DNA of 64,000 nt from the NCBI RefSeq assembly GCF_963583255.1, contig NC_084809.1, positions 3,957,501 through 4,021,500 on the forward strand, read 5' to 3'. This stretch comes from Pyrus communis (lineage: Eukaryota > Streptophyta > Magnoliopsida > Rosales > Rosaceae). The notes beneath the pieces were generated by a model. The model saw only the letters and a program-made list of their open reading frames with translations. It did not search any database and was not told where the DNA came from. Both the position numbers and the translations under genes were made by a program. Shown here in pieces: positions 60,813-64,000 of the stretch; position 1 is the first letter of the stretch; every line of letters begins with the position of its first letter.

Positions 60813-63008
60813 TTAGGCGGACTTGGTTGCTTCGAGTTGCTGTTGCAATTGTTGAATGGTATCTGTTGCATTCTTCAGCTTCTCTCTCAAACTCTTCTCC
60901 TCCTTGTCTCGACGCTCCCTCTCCTCAGAGAATATGCCAATTATGGTGTCTTCTTCATTGCTCAGTTCTGTAATTTTTTGTTGTGCCGCTAGGAGCTGAG
61001 TTTCAAGTGACTTGCACCTCTGATCTTTCTTCTCCAATATTTTCCTCAGTTGGATATATGCTGTTTTCAGTTGCTGCACCCCTACAACTTGACCACGCTC
61101 CATGCGGGAACGCTCAGCATTGACATCATGACCGTGCGGTGAACTGGCTCCTGGGCTACTTGGTGAACAGTCGTGCTGTGATTGTTCAGTATCTTTTGTA
61201 CGTGAAGATAACTGAGTCGGGCAATCTTTCCCAGAGTCTTCTTTAGCAGCAAATCCCTCACGACGACGGCCACCCACAGCAGACATGGAAACATGCATGT
61301 CTGCATCTGCATCGGTAACATTGGCTGGCGAAGGTGGTAATGATGATGGAACATTGGCGGGCGAAGGTGGTGCTGATGGTTCATAAGACCTTGATGATCC
61401 TAGTGTCCCAGATTGCTTGGGGGTTTGGACTCTATCTTTGGTGATCCTTTCAGAAGCTCTTGAACGAACACCCTGAAGTGCGGGTGAATCAGGACCCGAA
61501 AATGGTCTCTTCTTGCTGCATGGCGTGGTAGATGGAGGATCAGGACTAGTCTCCTTACGATTTGCAGAGTCGTTGATGATCTTCTTAGTACGTCGCCGAG
61601 CATACCCGATTTTGTGGCAGTTAGAACCCCAGTAATCCTTTTGCATATGTATCAATCGTTTCTCGAGTCTCGAAAGAACCGTAGTACGCTCAAACCCCTG
61701 CTTATCATGAGCTGGTTCAACAAAATTAGCTTCCAAAACGCCGATAACACCCCTGCCGTCGCTTCCTGCAGCATTCCAAAGCCTCCAAAACGGCTTAATC
61801 AGTCGATTCTTGTGATAAACATTGAACCCTTGAACGTCGATATGAGATTTTGCATCCTTTACAAACCCGATGGTGACAGCAGCAATCACATTTGCACTTG
61901 TTTGGTTCCCGTCAGCCCCGGTTGGCCGATAGGTGACTTGCTGGGACATCATCATATCATTCACTATGTTGTGGTGCTCAACTTCCTTCCCGCGAAGGAT
62001 GATCCGAAAGTTAGAAGGAAGCCGCAAATAGAGAATCGATGCATAGCTCCTCAGCGAGTGCTGGTACGTCAAGAAAACTCGCGAGTTGGGATAATCTTGA
62101 GCCATTTGTATATTCTTCTCGTCCCGATTGACACCTCTGAGTTGAATATCATGAGGGTCGGTGTCAAAATCAAGCTCCAACTGATCTTCGTCGTCCTCCC
62201 AAAGGTTGTATATGATTATTTGGGTGCCATGGTTCTTAATCGTTAAGAGCTGACAATGCAGCTCTTCTTCGCTAGAAAATGGCGACCACTGAACGATTGT
62301 CTCGATATTTGTCTTCCAGTCTCTTTCGGAGGATCGAAACATTTTGTGCCAAGCTCCTCCTCTTCTCTCATAATCAAGCATGGGAACCACAATGTCTTCC
62401 TTTCCAGTGCTCTTCAAGAAAGTGTAAGACAGCAATCCGATGCTCCGCGTATCATTTTTTCCATGTATTCCTTCGCAGCGTGAAAACACGATCGCATCTG
62501 CTCCTAGCCTCATAGTGCTCGTCTTAAAACCGTTTCCATACTGTCCTATGGTGTCTCTAATTTTGCTTTTCACCGAATACCCCAACGACATGCAGTGTCG
62601 CATCTTGCTCGGATCCATACCACCGCCATCATCTTGGATCAGCAACATTCTGCTTCCATCTTTCTTGTTTTCAAGCACATCGACGTTGACGTAAGTAGCA
62701 CCACTGCAAACCTCATCCAGTGCATTGTCTAAAAGCTCGGCAAAAGCGCCGAGAGCCCACTTGTGACTTGTGGCATTGGAATGCAGAAATCTGGGATGAA
62801 CCCTAACGTGGTCGATCCCGCCAGCAGCAGAAGTATGATCGTCGCTACAAGGAGCTCCTTCATAATCCCCGGCCTTCCAAAACTGCTTACAGCTCTGCCG
62901 GGCTCTCACCTGCCTCAGCGGCTGAGGACTCAGAACCGGGCCTGATCCCGCCCCGCCCAGCTTCCGCTTCTTCGAAGAACCTCCCAAAACTTCGCCCTCT
63001 TGTGACAT
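60813..63008 (-). CDS. MORC-family GHKL ATPase (MICRORCHIDIA 4/7-like), single exon
   Basis: MORC ATPases compact chromatin and help silence transposons through RNA-directed DNA methylation. One uninterrupted 731-aa frame from ATG 63008 to TAA 60813. A basic N-terminus (SSKKRKLGG) is followed by KQFWKAGDYEGAP and the GHKL ATPase: AFAELLDNALDE (Mg-ATP box) at residues ~88-99, DDGGGMD, and the glycine loop GQYGNGFKTSTMRLGAD. The S5 fold has ELDFDTDPHDIQLRGVNRDE and ILRGKEVEHHNIVNDMMM, typical of the MORC4/7 branch. A Ser/Pro-rich linker with a repeated PPSPANV and a C-terminal coiled coil (QLLAAQQKITELSNEEDTII onward) complete the expected architecture. All catalytic motifs look intact. The absence of introns is unusual for this branch, which I recall as many-exon in Arabidopsis. 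Confidence 0.93.
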   Translation of the reverse strand: MSQEGEVLGGSSKKRKLGGAGSGPVLSPQPLRQVRARQSCKQFWKAGDYEGAPCSDDHTSAAGGIDHVRVHPRFLHSNATSHKWALGAFAELLDNALDEVCSGATYVNVDVLENKKDGSRMLLIQDDGGGMDPSKMRHCMSLGYSVKSKIRDTIGQYGNGFKTSTMRLGADAIVFSRCEGIHGKNDTRSIGLLSYTFLKSTGKEDIVVPMLDYERRGGAWHKMFRSSERDWKTNIETIVQWSPFSSEEELHCQLLTIKNHGTQIIIYNLWEDDEDQLELDFDTDPHDIQLRGVNRDEKNIQMAQDYPNSRVFLTYQHSLRSYASILYLRLPSNFRIILRGKEVEHHNIVNDMMMSQQVTYRPTGADGNQTSANVIAAVTIGFVKDAKSHIDVQGFNVYHKNRLIKPFWRLWNAAGSDGRGVIGVLEANFVEPAHDKQGFERTTVLSRLEKRLIHMQKDYWGSNCHKIGYARRRTKKIINDSANRKETSPDPPSTTPCSKKRPFSGPDSPALQGVRSRASERITKDRVQTPKQSGTLGSSRSYEPSAPPSPANVPSSLPPSPANVTDADADMHVSMSAVGGRRREGFAAKEDSGKDCPTQLSSRTKDTEQSQHDCSPSSPGASSPHGHDVNAERSRMERGQVVGVQQLKTAYIQLRKILEKKDQRCKSLETQLLAAQQKITELSNEEDTIIGIFSEERERRDKEEKSLREKLKNATDTIQQLQQQLEATKSA

Positions 63009-64000
63009 GCTGGATGATACAGGCTAATTAACTGGTAGGGATTTAGAAAATTGTAGAAGAAAGTAAACCTAAAAAAGGGCTTCGCACAAAAATCTTATAG
63101 CGCGTGGAAGTATGCTAGAAAATTTGTTCACTCACGAATGTGATGATCCACCAAGTCCAAGATCTGTGTATTTATACACAAGGAGATAACCCGAAACAAA
63201 CAGGAAATGCCTAATCCTAATAGAAATTTGAAAGAAATCCTAATCCTAGCTGAAATAGGATGTTAAGCAAATTACAAATTAATCCTAAAACGAAAAGGAA
63301 ATTAAGCAATTTTAATCCTACTAAAAATTTGAAAGCACGCTAATCCTACTGGAAATAGGAATGCAAAGATCAATCATGTGGTAATTTATAGGAGAAATAT
63401 TTGTGTTACCAAAGATACCACTCCTAATTAATCGGGATTTATTTAATGGAAACAATTAATTTTTGGGTGGCAATTAGAAACTAAAAAACTATAAAAAATC
63501 AATGAAGGGCACGTAAGTAACGTCACAAGCGAGGAAGTATATATGTACTTCGATTTCGGTTTTGTAGGTCAAGTCTGCAACAAAAAAGGGCTACAATGGA
63601 ATCCATCAACATACAAAGATTTAAAAAAAGTAAAAAATCCTCATAAAAACACAAGATTATCAAAATTGATGAATAACACTATCAATTTTGATGATCTTCA
63701 TGACGTTGTATTGGTGGGAACCCTAAATTTATTTTTCAGTGCAAGTGCGTTTCCAATCGTTGGTGTACTCTCATCTCTGATTCTTATCTCATTAAGCGCT
63801 TTTTATCCCTCCAAATTGATAATCCGTACCCTGGTAAACCACAAATCAGAGGAATTCCTTGCAAGAAAATCATCGTCCTCCAAGCCGCTGACTCCGTTAT
63901 TCGAAAGGCTCATGAGTTTCCACTCCGAGAGAAAAGCCAATTGTGTATTGGATGAGTGGAGGCCCTGGTGGCATTAGTGATCATCTTCAGAACATTCTCA
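63009..64000. other. Upstream region of the MORC gene to window end
   Basis: Presumed promoter and leader of the MORC gene. At about 63180-63360 short repeats of AATCCTA and AAATAGGA type recur several times and look like eroded LTR or other repeat sequence. An open stretch at 63543-63977 has no recognisable family. Confidence 0.45.

Noticed and set aside
63543..63977. 144-aa open frame at the window end
   Set aside because: I recognise no domain. A second frame in the same DNA looks equally plausible, and no splice or promoter evidence favours a gene.

Overview
The window is nuclear DNA from a eudicot plant. Genes are split by short AT-rich introns with GT-AG borders, the products are plant-specific families (RPOT polymerase, PPR proteins, WIT, AVT6, plant Furry, plant MORC), and intergenic DNA is full of short inverted-repeat elements. 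The repeat types, for example the CCTAGG-rich hAT-like element, would fit Rosaceae (apple/pear type). That is an inference I cannot confirm without a search. There are no operons, phage or CRISPR arrays. All exon borders were read by hand from splice sites and frame continuity.

Layout. 0.9-7.2 kb (+): 19-exon phage-type organellar RNA polymerase of the RPOTmp type. 8.6-13.3 kb (-): 12-exon FHA-domain kanadaptin homologue with one GC-AG intron. 14.3-16.4 kb (+): P-class PPR protein resembling Arabidopsis EMB2076. 16.9-17.3 kb (-): BLOC-1 subunit 2 homologue. 18.2-20.6 kb (-): AVT6-type amino-acid transporter, with a decayed second AVT6 copy at 21.7-22.4 kb. 22.9-25.7 kb (-): WIT-type tail-anchored nuclear-envelope coiled-coil protein. 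26.7-30.8 kb: gene-free, at least three MITEs. 30.9-33.3 kb (+): a third AVT6 gene, very close to AVT6A. 35.3-48.8 kb (-): 17-exon Furry/MOR2-PAG1 giant ARM-repeat protein whose introns hold a 487-bp hAT-like element and a mini LTR retroelement. 49.2-51.8 kb (-): pseudogene of a MEF13-like PLS-class PPR protein. 52.1-55.6 kb: nested repeats including a 2.3-kb probable solo LTR. 56.0-57.5 kb (+): UMP-CMP-kinase-like gene with altered active-site residues. 59.2-60.4 kb (+): intronless RING-H2 E3 ligase. 60.8-63.0 kb (-): MORC4/7-like GHKL ATPase in a single uninterrupted reading frame.

The genes do not form one pathway. Three concern organelle gene expression (RPOTmp, the P-class PPR, the dead MEF13-like PPR). 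Three AVT6 copies in 11 kb show local duplication and decay. I found no convincing new multi-gene system. The most informative observations are the divergent kinase, the intronless MORC gene, the AVT6 and PPR pseudogenes, and several transposable elements whose insertion histories can be read directly from target-site duplications.
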